Source: Formicarius rufipectus (Eukaryota; Chordata; Aves; Passeriformes; Formicariidae). Taken from it: DNA of 64,000 bases. The notes below the pieces were generated by a model. It saw nothing but the letters and a program-made list of their open reading frames with translations, ran no database searches and had not been told where the DNA came from. Made by a program: the position numbers and the translations under genes. The DNA lies in contig VXAU01002292.1 of NCBI GenBank assembly GCA_013399695.1, positions 294,927 through 358,926 of the forward strand, written 5' to 3'. This document shows, piece by piece, positions 47,526 through 57,290 of this stretch (within the stretch, counting starts at the first letter, position 1; every line of letters starts with the position of its first letter).

Positions 47526-50500
47526 GTGCGTCCCGGGGAGAGGCGGCGGCGAGGCTGGCGGCGCGGGCTGGGCCCTGCCCTTGAGGCTCCTGGCCGTGGG
47601 AGCTCGGTGCCGGAGCAGGGTGGAGGGGAGGGTCCCGGGTAAGGTGGGCTGGAGGCCTCAGCGCGGTGCGCAGGGCAGTTTGGCAGAGGGCTGGGAGTGT
47701 GTGGGTATCGCTGGTGCCGGTGACGGCCTCCTCCTCCCGCTCCGCGGTCCGTGTAGCCAGCCGGCTGCTGGCATGGCTTGGGGGCAGGTGGCTCCAGCTG
47801 CAGAAAAAAATTGTGCAAGTGGCAAAACTTGAGTTGTTCTTGCTGATGTAGCAGTGGCTAAAGTGGTGCCCTGGCTCTCGTGTTGTATAGCGCTGATGGA
47901 GAACCCTGCCAGACCTTAGCTGCCTGGCACTTGTTGGAGAATTGATGGTCTGGGAAGCTGTGGCAAGTGGTGCACATCAGCTGTGAAGGAGCCATATCAC
48001 GGTGTTCTCGGCTCCGGAGGTGATGAGTGTGTGGCAGTAAACTTGAAGTCCTGAGCACTGGCTGGAATCAATGCACCGACTGGTGGGAGAACCTTGGCAG
48101 AAGCTGGGTCTTGTGTTTATATCCTTCAGACTTTAATCATACTTTGGTTTTGGTTTGGGTTTCTTTATGTGGGTTGTTTCTGTTTGTTTGTTTGGTTTTG
48201 GGTTTTTTTTGTCTCTCCCTCCTCCTGTTTCTTAGTGTTGGATGTGGTTCATGGCTTGTTTTGTGTGTTCTCATCCAATTATCTGTAAAAGTTAGTTCTT
48301 GGGAGGTGTGAGGATGACATTAGTGGATCAGACCAAAGGAGCTTTGTTCTGTAATGATGGCTTGAAGTGAGTGCACTGCTATTAGAGCACATTTATAGCA
48401 GTGGATTTTGCTGCCAGTCTTGGGTTTTCTGAATTCCAAGCTTTAGAGTCACCACTGAAAAGTAAAATCTGTTACTTTTTAAACCCAGGGAAACTTAAGG
48501 TGCTGCAGTGTCCTGCTGCAAACCCTTTCACAGCTTAGTTACCTATTGTTGGAGAAGCATTGCTTTTAGGTGGTGTTGGGTTGTTTGCCCATTTTCCCTC
48601 ACCACTCCAGTGCTTGTATTAGAAAAGTGCATGGATATTCACTTGGTAATTGTCTTGTCCAGGGCAAATATGTAGCCACTGGTCTCCTGTTTTAGTTTAC
48701 AAACTTGTAGCCTGTTTTATTTGTTTCTCCTATGGAAGCTGTTTAACATCAGTGACTAGGTAGTGTGAAAGTGAAAAATTTAATATGTAATTCTCCAGAA
48801 TACTTTTAGCACAATACTTTGGCTAAGAATGGGTTGCTGTACATATTCTGGTACTTACAATATGTATGCATATATTGCAACTGCTGTGCTTGAGTACTGG
48901 CAGCCTGGAAGGACTGGTCTACTATGTGGTCTGGAAAACACATTTGTATGAGAGAGCATTTGGCTTTCATTCTGTGGGTGGATTAACTAACCAAAGAAAT
49001 AAAGGAGGTGGACTCTTGCAACCTCAGTCCATGATTACAAGTTGTCAGGTATCTGAAGTTTTTATCTTAACAATAGTTAGAGTGCAACATGACAAGGGCA
49101 GCCACCTTAAGTTTTGGACATCTCTAAAGTGTATAATCCTCCTCTCTGAGCTAATCAAAGAATCAATTAGGCAATCATATTTAAGGAATGATTTAGGTCT
49201 ACTTGATCCAGTTTTGGTAAATTGTTTTTTCCTACTCATGAGCCCAGCTGGTGAGGAAATTTCAGTTAGAGGCCTTTGTGAAGCAACTAGAGTTTCCTGC
49301 ATAAACAACACTTGCATATCTGTAACTTAGTAGAAATGAAAGTTGGTGAGTGTAGGAGTTACCAGATGTGGCAATATTTGACTTCTGCAGTTGAACTTCC
49401 AAGGGAAATTTCTTATTTAACCCTCCCTCCTCCCCATTTTAACAAAGAGAGGCAGAAACTGAATCTCTTGTAAAGCTCTGTAAGGAACAAGTTTCTCATT
49501 AAAGAGATTACTTTTTTTTCTGTGTCCCACGTCACTTATCAAAGAGGCTTTTGGCAGCTTTGGTAATCTTGAGAAGTGTTTAAGTCAATTTAGCAGCCAG
49601 AAACCAGGAGCTAGAGCGCAGCAGTCAGCTGACTGGAGGTCATGGTTCTGTATCTGAATTCTGATCGGGAGACTTCCTGTTTACTCTGTAACTGCTTTTA
49701 TAGTCACTCTGCTTTTTTTTTTTATGAGCTTGGTCCAAGGGATAAGGTTCTGTAAGAGATGTGCCAGAGCCTGCTCTGAGGATGGGATGCATTGAGTGGC
49801 TTGCTAAGAGAGGAGCCTGTGCCCATCCTGGTCATAGGCTTTGGGAAGTAAACGTGGGTGATGGTTCAAAAGGGATCTGTTCCTGGTATTGCTGCACTAG
49901 TGGGAAGTTTGCTGTTGATACAGTATGTTGGTACAGCAATTTTGGAGGCTCTTTCTGTTTTGGTTTTATTCATTTGAAGCCAGTCAGTTGGTTCAGCTCC
50001 TTCAGCTGTTCCTCCTGTCTAACGAGAGCAGCCTTGTCCTTTTCTCTGACTGCACATACCTTGAGCTGGCTCCTAGAGCAGCAGCCCAGGAGTGGATGAA
50101 TATGAGCCACCTGGCAGAGAAGTCCCTGTCTCTGTGCTTGTTTTTAACTTTTTTTTTTCCTTGCCTATTTTTGCCTGACTTGTGTGCAGTCCTAGTAGGT
50201 CTTCAGAGGCCATGTGCAGTAAGATGTGTCAGTCATAGTATGAATTGGAGGATGAAAAGATTTTTGTTCCATCAGTTCTGCTCTGCCTTTTCTGGAAGTA
50301 TCGATGTGATGCGTTGTGTGATTGTCAGCTGTGCTTGTGCAAAATACATTTCAAGATTTTCCCTTTGTATTTTTAACACTTGTTTGCTGCTTTTGTTATT
50401 ACCTTTTGTTTCTAGAATTCTTCTGAGAGCCACAATTGTGCCAAAAGCATCTTGACCTCAGACAGGCTGCAGATAGTTGTGACTCTTTCGGAGTTCTTTA

Positions 50501-53500
50501 ACGAAACCTGGGAGGCAGCCAACTGCGCAAGTACGTGATTCATTCTGTAGCTTTCATGCTGCTGTTATGACTTAGCCCCAGAATTGGCACAAGTGAGAGC
50601 TGTGCTTACTTGTTTGAATACAGTCCATAGATAACACACAAATCCTAAACTATAGCCACTCTTGACAGTGTTTTCTTCTGTAAGGGCCAAAATCTGAGGA
50701 CAGTAATCTGTTGGAAAACTTAGTTGTTATATAAATATTTTTTTGGACTAATCCTTCAAAAAGTAGTCTTGCTAGTTTTCCTTGTGATTTACTTTGTTGA
50801 AGTACTTGAAGTTTTTCCTCTTTTTCTGTCTTTCCATTTTTTAAAAATCTTGCATAAGAAACTTCTCCTTGTTTGTTCATAATGTTACTAACTCTGGGAT
50901 GCTCACATGTTGAACAGTGTCTACCTCCACAGCCATGCTTTTGATTTCATTTTATGGGTGGAGGGTGTCTGAGTTTATACCTGCATCTCACAGCCCCCAT
51001 GCTGATGGTGCTGTGTCATGCTGACAGCTAAACTATGGCTGTTTGTCATTCCCTATGTGTGGTAAGAGGGATCCTGCACTAATAGGTACACTAGGAAAGA
51101 GTGGGGATAGCACTGTGGAGTTGAATGTTAAAGATGCTGGGTTTGCTGCAGAATCCCTTGAGAGCCCAGAAGAGTTTGTTTGTTTGTGAGTCAGGGCTGT
51201 GAGAGGACTGGAAAGGCATCACAGGAGCAGCTCTGTGGACTGTACTGTCCTGCCATGCTTAGCCTGTGACCTCTGTGCTGCTTGCCCAGTGCCAAGCTGA
51301 ATGTTTGCCCTCACTGCTGGTGGTGCTTCCTTCTTTCAGGAGAATTTTTCTGCTATGTTGGCTTGCTCTCACTATGCTGTTGCTGAACGCCTAAATTCCC
51401 AAAATACTCTTGTTTTTAAGAGTCTGGCTGACTAGAGCACCTAGTCAGGTGAAACAGGGTAGGATGGATGGAAGCAGTAACATGGTAGGGTTGAACCTAT
51501 GACTGGGAGGAAAGCCTCAGAGCTCCCCTCAAAGCTGATGAAAAGCTCAGCTCTTTTCTTAAAAGAGTAATAATCTACATTCTAATTTCTACTGTTTGTG
51601 GTCTAGCCATTTCATGGTTGCTCTCCATTTCATCTCCTCTGCTGGTGCTTCTGTTTCCACAAAATGGCTGTTACTGTTGCTGGGCAAAGCTGGATTTGTG
51701 GGCTGGAAAATAAAAATAATGTCTTGTTTTATCTCGAAGTCCAAAGATAATTCAGTCCCCCTCTTCAGAAAGCTCTTGATGCTAGTCTTCATCTTTCTCT
51801 TAATCAAGGCAAATTAATTCTGAAATGTGTTCTCGATGAAGAGTTAGGTCAGCAGGTCTGAGACATCAATGGCAGACAGATAAGGAAACCACAGTGTTGA
51901 CTGGGCCTGTCTTTTATAGTCGAGAGCTTTTTGCAGGAGTGGAGTGTCTGGGGCTTGCCAGCTGTGGAAATGTTAGAAATTAGAATATCCTGTTGTTTTT
52001 CTTTCTCTTTGACAGATTGTTTAAAGAATAACAGTGAAGGATTATCAAATTCTACTGAAGAATTCCTGGATTTATTCAATAAATCTCTGACATGTTTTGA
52101 ACATAACCTTCAGGTATTTATGGTTTGTATTTAAGAGGAGCTCAAAATCCTCTAATTGCTACCAGAATCTTATGTTGAATAAACTGCAGATACAGACTAG
52201 GCAAATAAACTGCTGCCGAGTTTGTGAATTGTAGGCAGATAAAGCAATGACCTGTAAGATGCAGTTGTTTACAGATTGAGAGTCTAAAATTAATTCTAAT
52301 CGATACTCGACTTAATTTTATATGTAGTTGCAATGCTACTTCACATCAAAATTTCTAAATTCACAATAGTTTGATAATGATATAGTAAGAAACAGCATGT
52401 CTGCATGCTGTAAGTCTCTTTGTAGAATCATTGTCTTTTAACATAGAAATTCAGTCTCTAAATATAATTTTGATAATGTGGACTAGTTCAGAAGGAACAT
52501 CTACCTTAAATTGTTGTAACATTTCTTTTAGGTTACTAAACTAACTTAAGTTAAGTTAGTACTTAAGTAGTTTAACTACTCTAGGAGTAGTTAAAGTTTA
52601 GCCATATTGCAAAGGGAGTATAGCTTCCTTAATGAAATAAATATGGTAATTTTCCTAGAAGGAAATGCCCTATATAGTGTATAAAACTATGCATATTCCA
52701 TTTCGGTCAGAAACTGGCTAAGTTCCAGGATCATTCAGTGGTAAAAATGGGAGATAATGGGTGTGGGACAATCTCTGAGGAAACCGTGTGCTTTTTTATT
52801 ATTAATACTTTGTAGGAAATATGCCTTTTTAGGCCTTGTTCACTTTATGGACCTGTTTGGCCTATTGATCACTTGAAGTGTCTAAACTAGAGCTTAACCC
52901 TGGGGTCAGTGGGCAGCTGGTATAGCCATTACTGGGTTGAAATATCTTCAGAGATTGTAGTTTGGTTTTCAAGTGTGTTGTGTTGCATTCAGGGCATGCT
53001 GATGACCACAAATGAAAAGGATTTCTTAGTACAGCACAGTCTGTGCCTGTCAGTATAGCTCAGCAGTAGCAACCTAACAAATCAAACAATTTTTTTTTTT
53101 TTTTTTTTTGTAATGCCTTAAACCAGCATGGCAACAGACTTTTATAACCCTAGGGACAAACTGTTTATCTATCACCAAATAACTACACAGAAGTGTGTAA
53201 AAACTGCAACGAAACCTACACAAAGCTGAATGACCTGTATAACAACCTGCAAAGGATGAACAGGCAAGGTGGTGAGTCTGGGCATTCTGCACACTTGTGT
53301 ATCGACGTGGAAGATGCAGTAAGTGTTTATTAATACTCAGCAGGGAGGCCTTGTCATGGGGGTCTTTATTAATATGAGCCGTTTGTTCTTGTTTTGCTGG
53401 GAATTGCCTTTTCCCTTTGGGCATGGAGCAGAATGGGCACTGGTGCCTTTGGCAGGCTGATGCCCTGTGGAGGGAATTTAGCTTGTTGGGGTGTCCTCAA

Positions 53501-54627
53501 TCAGCATTGCCGCAAGCTGCTGATCTCCTGAGCAAGTTCCGGTTTGAGTAGCTGCACTTTCATTTCTTTTTACTGTGAAAGAGATGAATTTTAAAAAAAA
53601 ATCTCTTTAATCTTTTGTCTTTTAATATGAAGCTTTACTGCTATTGTTCTAGCTGATGTATTAATTGATTCCATATTGTAGCAGCTGTTTCCTAGGGGTC
53701 CTCAGCACTGATGATGTATGTTTGGAAAAAGCTTTCGTATTTTGTGGGGTTTTAAGTGGCTGGGCTAAAGGAGTGCTCGTCAAAAGTCTGGGATTAGTCG
53801 TGTCCCCACAGGCTGTCTCTGTGGGAAACAGGCATGTGGCAATGTCTGCGTGTATCTGAGTACAGTTTTGTTTTTGAAGCTTGGAAGAGTTTTGATGTAA
53901 ATCTTGGCTTTGTCTAAATTGTCTGTTTCTACATTTCCAGTGATTTGCCTGCTTTTGGGGGGAGATTTGTTGAAGTGCTGTTTTCTGAGGTGATATTTGA
54001 ACATTTTATGTCTTGAGGCCTGAGTATTTGCCATGCTGCACAAAAAAAAAAAAAAAGGCATGTGCTTGGTTTCACAGTTTGCTTATGGTTTCCTTTTAGA
54101 TGAACATCACTCGGAAGCTTTGGAGCAGGACTTTCAACTGTTCTGGTCCCTGCAGTGACACAGTCCCAGTGATTGCAGTTTCATCCTTTATTCTCTTCCT
54201 ACCTATTGTTTTTTATCTTAGTAGCTTCCTTCACTCAAAGCAGAAGAAACGGATACTCATTTTGCGTAAGTGGTGGTGTTGGCACTTCACTGTAAGAGTT
54301 GGGTGGTGCCAGGGATTCACTTGGCTCTTGTGGGAGAGGAGCCCAGCCAGATCTGCCTGCAGCTGTGCTGACGGCGCTAATAGCAACTATTAGTCTGCTG
54401 CTGTCCCCTGAAGAAGGGTAGTAAAGAGCTTCAGCCATATCTTTTCATTAAAGTTCTTGGACGTGAACAGAAAGCTGTTTGCAAGTCTGTGTCGGATAAA
54501 TAGAGGGAGTGGAGAGACTGGTTTTGTGGAATTCTTTGTGTTTAATTTTCATATAATTTTTCCCTTTCTAGCCAAGCGTATCCAGTCAAATGCCAGTCTT
54601 GTGAACATCCAAGAAAAATACAGCTGA
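47193..54627 (+). CDS. OSTM1: OSTM1, osteopetrosis-associated transmembrane protein 1 (whole coding span, six exons)
   Basis: Joining exons 47193-47525, 50416-50530, 52016-52113, 53154-53318, 54100-54265 and 54572-54627 gives one open frame of 310 codons plus TGA. The protein has an N-terminal signal peptide (about residues 1-25, ending in Ala-Ala-Ala before Glu-Glu), a Cys-rich lumenal domain with nine N-glycosylation sequons (Asn112, 140, 154, 161, 171, 192, 201, 239, 250), one membrane segment (about 259-281) and a short basic cytosolic tail. Blocks such as CFEHNLQ, CIDVEDA, MNITRKLWSRTFNCS and SDTVPVIAVS are recognisably OSTM1. Known family role: beta subunit of the ClC-7 chloride/proton exchanger in lysosomes and the osteoclast ruffled border; loss causes osteopetrosis in humans and grey-lethal in mice. 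Human OSTM1 has 334 residues, so this model is slightly shorter, mainly in exon 1. The start was chosen for its near-perfect Kozak context and because it opens the signal peptide. The identification is firm; splice sites are read from sequence only. Confidence 0.96.
47526..50415 (+). other. OSTM1 intron 1
   Basis: This intron is 2,890 bases. Its first 250 bases continue the CpG-rich exon 1 island; the rest is AT-rich unique sequence with a short T/G-rich patch near 48140-48210. An open frame of 154 codons at 48866-49330 has no recognisable protein features and is taken as chance. Confidence 0.85.
50416..50530 (+). CDS. OSTM1: OSTM1 coding exon 2
   Basis: This exon encodes residues 112-149. 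The acceptor is ...tttctag and the first codons read NSSESHNCAKS, comparable to mammalian NTSES-x-x-CA. It includes the conserved segment DRLQIVVTLSEFFNETW and ends after NCA, one base into the next Asn codon (phase 1), at a GTACGT donor. It carries two sequons (Asn112, Asn140). Confidence 0.95.
50531..52015 (+). other. OSTM1 intron 2
   Basis: This intron has 1,485 bases of unique sequence with canonical GT and AG ends. No exon-like or repeat features were seen. Confidence 0.85.
52016..52113 (+). CDS. OSTM1: OSTM1 coding exon 3
   Basis: The acceptor is ...tctttgacag. The exon completes the Asn codon split across the intron, giving the NCANC Cys pair motif of the family, then reads through LSNSTEEFLDLFNKSLTCFEHNLQ-like sequence. 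It ends in phase 0 at CAG|GTATTT. Three sequons (Asn154, 161, 171) lie in this short exon. Confidence 0.95.
52114..53153 (+). other. OSTM1 intron 3
   Basis: This 1,040-base intron has a cluster of perfect palindromes near its middle (52536-52601) and a run of 20 T near its 3' end (about 53090-53109), followed by the acceptor at 53152-53153. Confidence 0.8.
52536..52601. repeat. Cluster of perfect inverted repeats in OSTM1 intron 3
   Basis: Three perfect palindromes are packed together: 10-base arms around one G (52540-52560), the 10-base palindrome TACTTAAGTA (52560-52569), and 11-base arms TTTAACTACTC around a 3-base loop (52571-52595). CTAAACT at 52536-52542 also pairs with AGTTTAG at 52595-52601, which would enclose the group. 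Function unknown. Confidence 0.9.
53154..53318 (+). CDS. OSTM1: OSTM1 coding exon 4
   Basis: This exon encodes residues 183-237. It contains NYTEVCKNCNETY, aligned with mammalian NYSEVCKNC, and ends in LCIDVEDA at a GTAAGT donor, phase 0. The start is set by the AG at 53152-53153, because the frame is closed by a TAG immediately upstream and both nearer-to-poly(T) AGs (53115-53116 and 53125-53126) lead to early stops. The acceptor context (ataaccctag) is weak and the poly(T) tract lies about 44 bases upstream, so the exact boundary is less certain than the others. Confidence 0.88.
53319..54099 (+). other. OSTM1 intron 4
   Basis: This intron has 781 bases with a GTAAGT donor and a ttccttttag acceptor. 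It contains a short A run near 54042-54056 and otherwise unique sequence. Confidence 0.85.
54100..54265 (+). CDS. OSTM1: OSTM1 coding exon 5 (transmembrane segment)
   Basis: The acceptor is ...ttccttttag. The exon opens with MNITRKLWSRTFNCS, almost identical to mammals, with sequons at Asn239 and Asn250. A hydrophobic segment starting VPVIAVSSFILFLPIVFYL forms the single membrane helix, followed by a basic stop-transfer stretch (KQKKR). The exon ends one base into a Pro codon at a GTAAGT donor (phase 1). Confidence 0.96.
54266..54571 (+). other. OSTM1 intron 5
   Basis: This intron has 306 bases with a GTAAGT donor and a tttctag acceptor. Nothing else was seen in it. Confidence 0.85.
54572..54627 (+). 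CDS. OSTM1: OSTM1 coding exon 6 (C-terminal tail)
   Basis: The acceptor is ...tccctttctag. The exon completes a Pro codon and encodes PKRIQSNASLVNIQEKYS followed by TGA. This aligns with the mammalian tail, which has the PKR...NIQE pattern. It is the cytosolic end of the protein. Confidence 0.94.
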
Positions 54628-55111
54628 GCTGCAAAACAAAACCTGAGAACTGCTGCTGGGTATACAGTGGGTACAATTGTGTTGGAATGAGGCTGGCACA
54701 AAAGAGGAGTTAATTATGGTTTAGTGTAATGATACAGAGCAACACAAGTTAAACAAAATGCTGTCTGACTTCTAAGCGAGGATATTAACAAACATGACAA
54801 GGCAGGGCTGTGTGACACTGTATGGACTCTGGTTTTGAAAAATCTGTGGGTTTTTCAGTCTCAGGCTGAAGGTGATGTTTTTCTGTTTCTAAGCTTTTGT
54901 ACTTCACATCAGTAGAATAGCTGCACTTTCCTTGCATGGTATTTTCCTGCATTCATCATATTTGTTTCACAAAAAACTGAGATTTTGAATCTTTTTGAAG
55001 TGATTTTGGTAGACAGACAAAACTTGAAATAATGTTTGATGTTCATGCTTAAAACATGATTTTTAATTTCACATAATATTTAGGCTTGTGATGGACAGCA
55101 AACCTTTAGAA

Positions 55112-55117
55112 AATAAA
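55112..55117 (+). terminator. Candidate proximal poly(A) signal of OSTM1
   Basis: This is the first canonical AATAAA after the stop codon, about 485 bases downstream. It would give a short 3' UTR. Confidence 0.35.
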
Positions 55118-56142
55118 AAGTTCCCATCTGTCCTATATCACTGTAAAGTCATGCTGCTGGGATCTGTTAAAAAAACAGCATGAAGTATGCAGAGAAAGTG
55201 GTAATATATAGTGTCCAAAACAGCAACAAAAGCAGCATGGCTGCCAGTGCTAGACTTGAATAGTAATCATTGATGGCTACAGTATTCAGTTATCCCTGAA
55301 ACGGGTGGTGTATTTAGTCTTTTGCACACTTTAACCACTAAAAGCATTGCTTTTCAAATGTTGTATTTTCAGAGGCTTATTTTACATGTCTGCTTGGGTA
55401 ACAGTGTTTCACTGTCTGCTTGTTGTGTCATTTCCATTCCTTTTTCGTTTTGAAGTGTTTTGGGGTTTTTTTTATGTTTTTGTAGAGGAGAAGTGAGGTC
55501 AAGTCAAGTCACTGGAGATGCTGAATTTCCTGATCTAGAACTTGCAATGGCTTAATACAGAGGTGTTTACAGGAATTTTGTAAGGGAACAGTTGCCTTTT
55601 CTAGATAATATGTATTTTAGCAGTAAGTGAATCAGACGGTTTTCTAACTCAAAAACTGTTTTGAAGGACAATGAATATACTCTGAGAATTGGTGACTTTC
55701 AAGAAATAGTTTAAAAATATTATTCCTGTGAAATAGGTGGATGTAAAGAAATTCAAGCTTGCAGAATTCCAAAGCGGATGGAAAAATTTGTGCAATAACT
55801 TCAGGGATAGGTATTGCTGCTGTCAGGCTGTGGGTACAATTCAGTGGATGCAGCAGTACTGGCAGTTTGGGTTGTTTATTGTATTTCTGATTTGGGAGAG
55901 TGGTGGGGTTGAAGTGGTGTATAACTGTACCTGATATTAATGAATGCCAGAGTCTTTGCTCCAATTTTTAAATGTTTTCTAATCTTGAGATAAAAAAACA
56001 ATGGCCATTACAGCTAAAAAAAAATTAAATTTCTCTTGCAGTCGGTGTCTGATGTCTGTCAAAACACCCCACAAAATTGTCATATATATGTCATTTGCTT
56101 TGGAGCCTATAATGTTAAATTTTTCCTTTGCACTAAGGCTCA

Positions 56143-56148
56143 AATAAA
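56143..56148 (+). terminator. Candidate middle poly(A) signal of OSTM1
   Basis: A canonical AATAAA lies in an AT-rich context about 1.5 kb after the stop codon, followed by a short TG/CTG-containing stretch. Confidence 0.35.
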
Positions 56149-57169
56149 TGTATAACACTGTAACAAAACAGTCCTAGAGCTCTTCAAATCACTGATTTTT
56201 GTTGGTTTTAATTTTTTTTCCCCTGTTAGGACATACTGTTGATTTTTGAAGTCAAGTTGACAGTATGTTTAATAATAAGAAAATACTGTGTTAGCAATTG
56301 GTCCCACCCACATGATTGCCTTTTTGTGTTTTATCAGGAAGCAGTATCTATGTCTGTTTAACATGTGAATTACTAGATGAGCAGTCACTTTGTTTTAGGT
56401 AGTTTACAAAAATAACATAAAACTGTGTTTCTTATGCTTATTACATGAAGTTACTTTCATGCGGCTGGGAGAGGCGTGCTGCCTTTAAATTAAAAATAGA
56501 TTATTTTTTATATCTATTATTCTTAAACTTCAACTTTCTGGGACTTATTCAGCTGCCTGCTCTAATAGCATTACATTGATTTGGGACATCATATGATTGA
56601 GAGCTGTTCAAAGGAATCTTTCATTCGTGCAGATAAAGCCAGTTTGTATGTGCAGCATTTCAGAATGACAGCTTTTATACTGTAAGCAGTGGCTTTTTGA
56701 GCACATTCATGTTAAGTAGGTCTGAAAGTCATTACTTTTGGATATGGTGGTTAAGCACTTTAAAAAAAAAATCAGCTTTTCTTATTTTCCTCACTCCTAA
56801 GCCAAATGGAAATACTCATGTGACTTTTGTTGTTTTTGATTTTAAAGCAGCAGCAAAGTTTACACTTGAGATTTTTAATAATACATCTGCTATTTTCTCC
56901 AATTTTTTTTCTTTGCCCCCAGTCCCAAACTTTGTACTACTAACTTTCTTTACACAGTGTTATATTTTTGGTAGGATTTTTCATATATAAATTGATTGAA
57001 TTCTCTTTATATCTATTTGCTAGAGAAATGTGGAAGCACACAGACTGTGTTGAAAGAGAAATAGAATTCTTTTTGCTGCTAGTCTTTCATCTTTATTTTT
57101 TGCCTTTTTGGTATTCAATGTATTAAGCATAAACTTTGAAATACTGATTGTTTGTATCTTTTTTGTGCA

Positions 57170-57175
57170 AATAAA
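57170..57175 (+). terminator. Candidate distal poly(A) signal of OSTM1
   Basis: A canonical AATAAA is followed by a T/G-rich stretch (cttactgtggggt). It is the best-formed signal downstream of the stop codon. Confidence 0.5.
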
Positions 57176-57290
57176 CATTTCTTACTGTGGGGTAGCACTT
57201 TGATTCGAATTTATACTTACTAGGAAACCTCTAAACATGGAAAGTCAGCTCTAATAAAGATTGTCAATAAACAATGAATGATGTGGTTAC

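Larger units (their letters stand above)
54628..57290 (+). other. OSTM1: OSTM1 3' UTR (extent inferred) with several poly(A) signals
   Basis: The sequence after the stop is AT-rich, with no repeats I recognise and no further coding exons. AATAAA hexamers occur at 55112-55117, 56143-56148, 57170-57175, 57253-57258 and 57266-57271. The 57170 signal is followed within 15 bases by a GT-rich stretch, as expected of a downstream element. The 3' UTR could therefore be about 0.5, 1.5 or 2.6 kb. Which signals are used cannot be told from sequence. Confidence 0.55.

Noticed and set aside
46396..47584. Open frames of 326-390 codons across 46.4-47.6 kb
   Set aside because: More than half of each is undetermined bases, and the right-hand part is other frames of OSTM1 exon 1.
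48866..49330. 154-codon frame in OSTM1 intron 1
   Set aside because: No domain, no splice logic linking it to OSTM1 exons, and OSTM1 exon 1 joins exon 2 in frame without it.
52536..52601. Intronic tRNA or small RNA gene
   Set aside because: The outer 7-base stem overlaps the first hairpin, and there are no box A/B or snoRNA motifs, so a cloverleaf is not supported.
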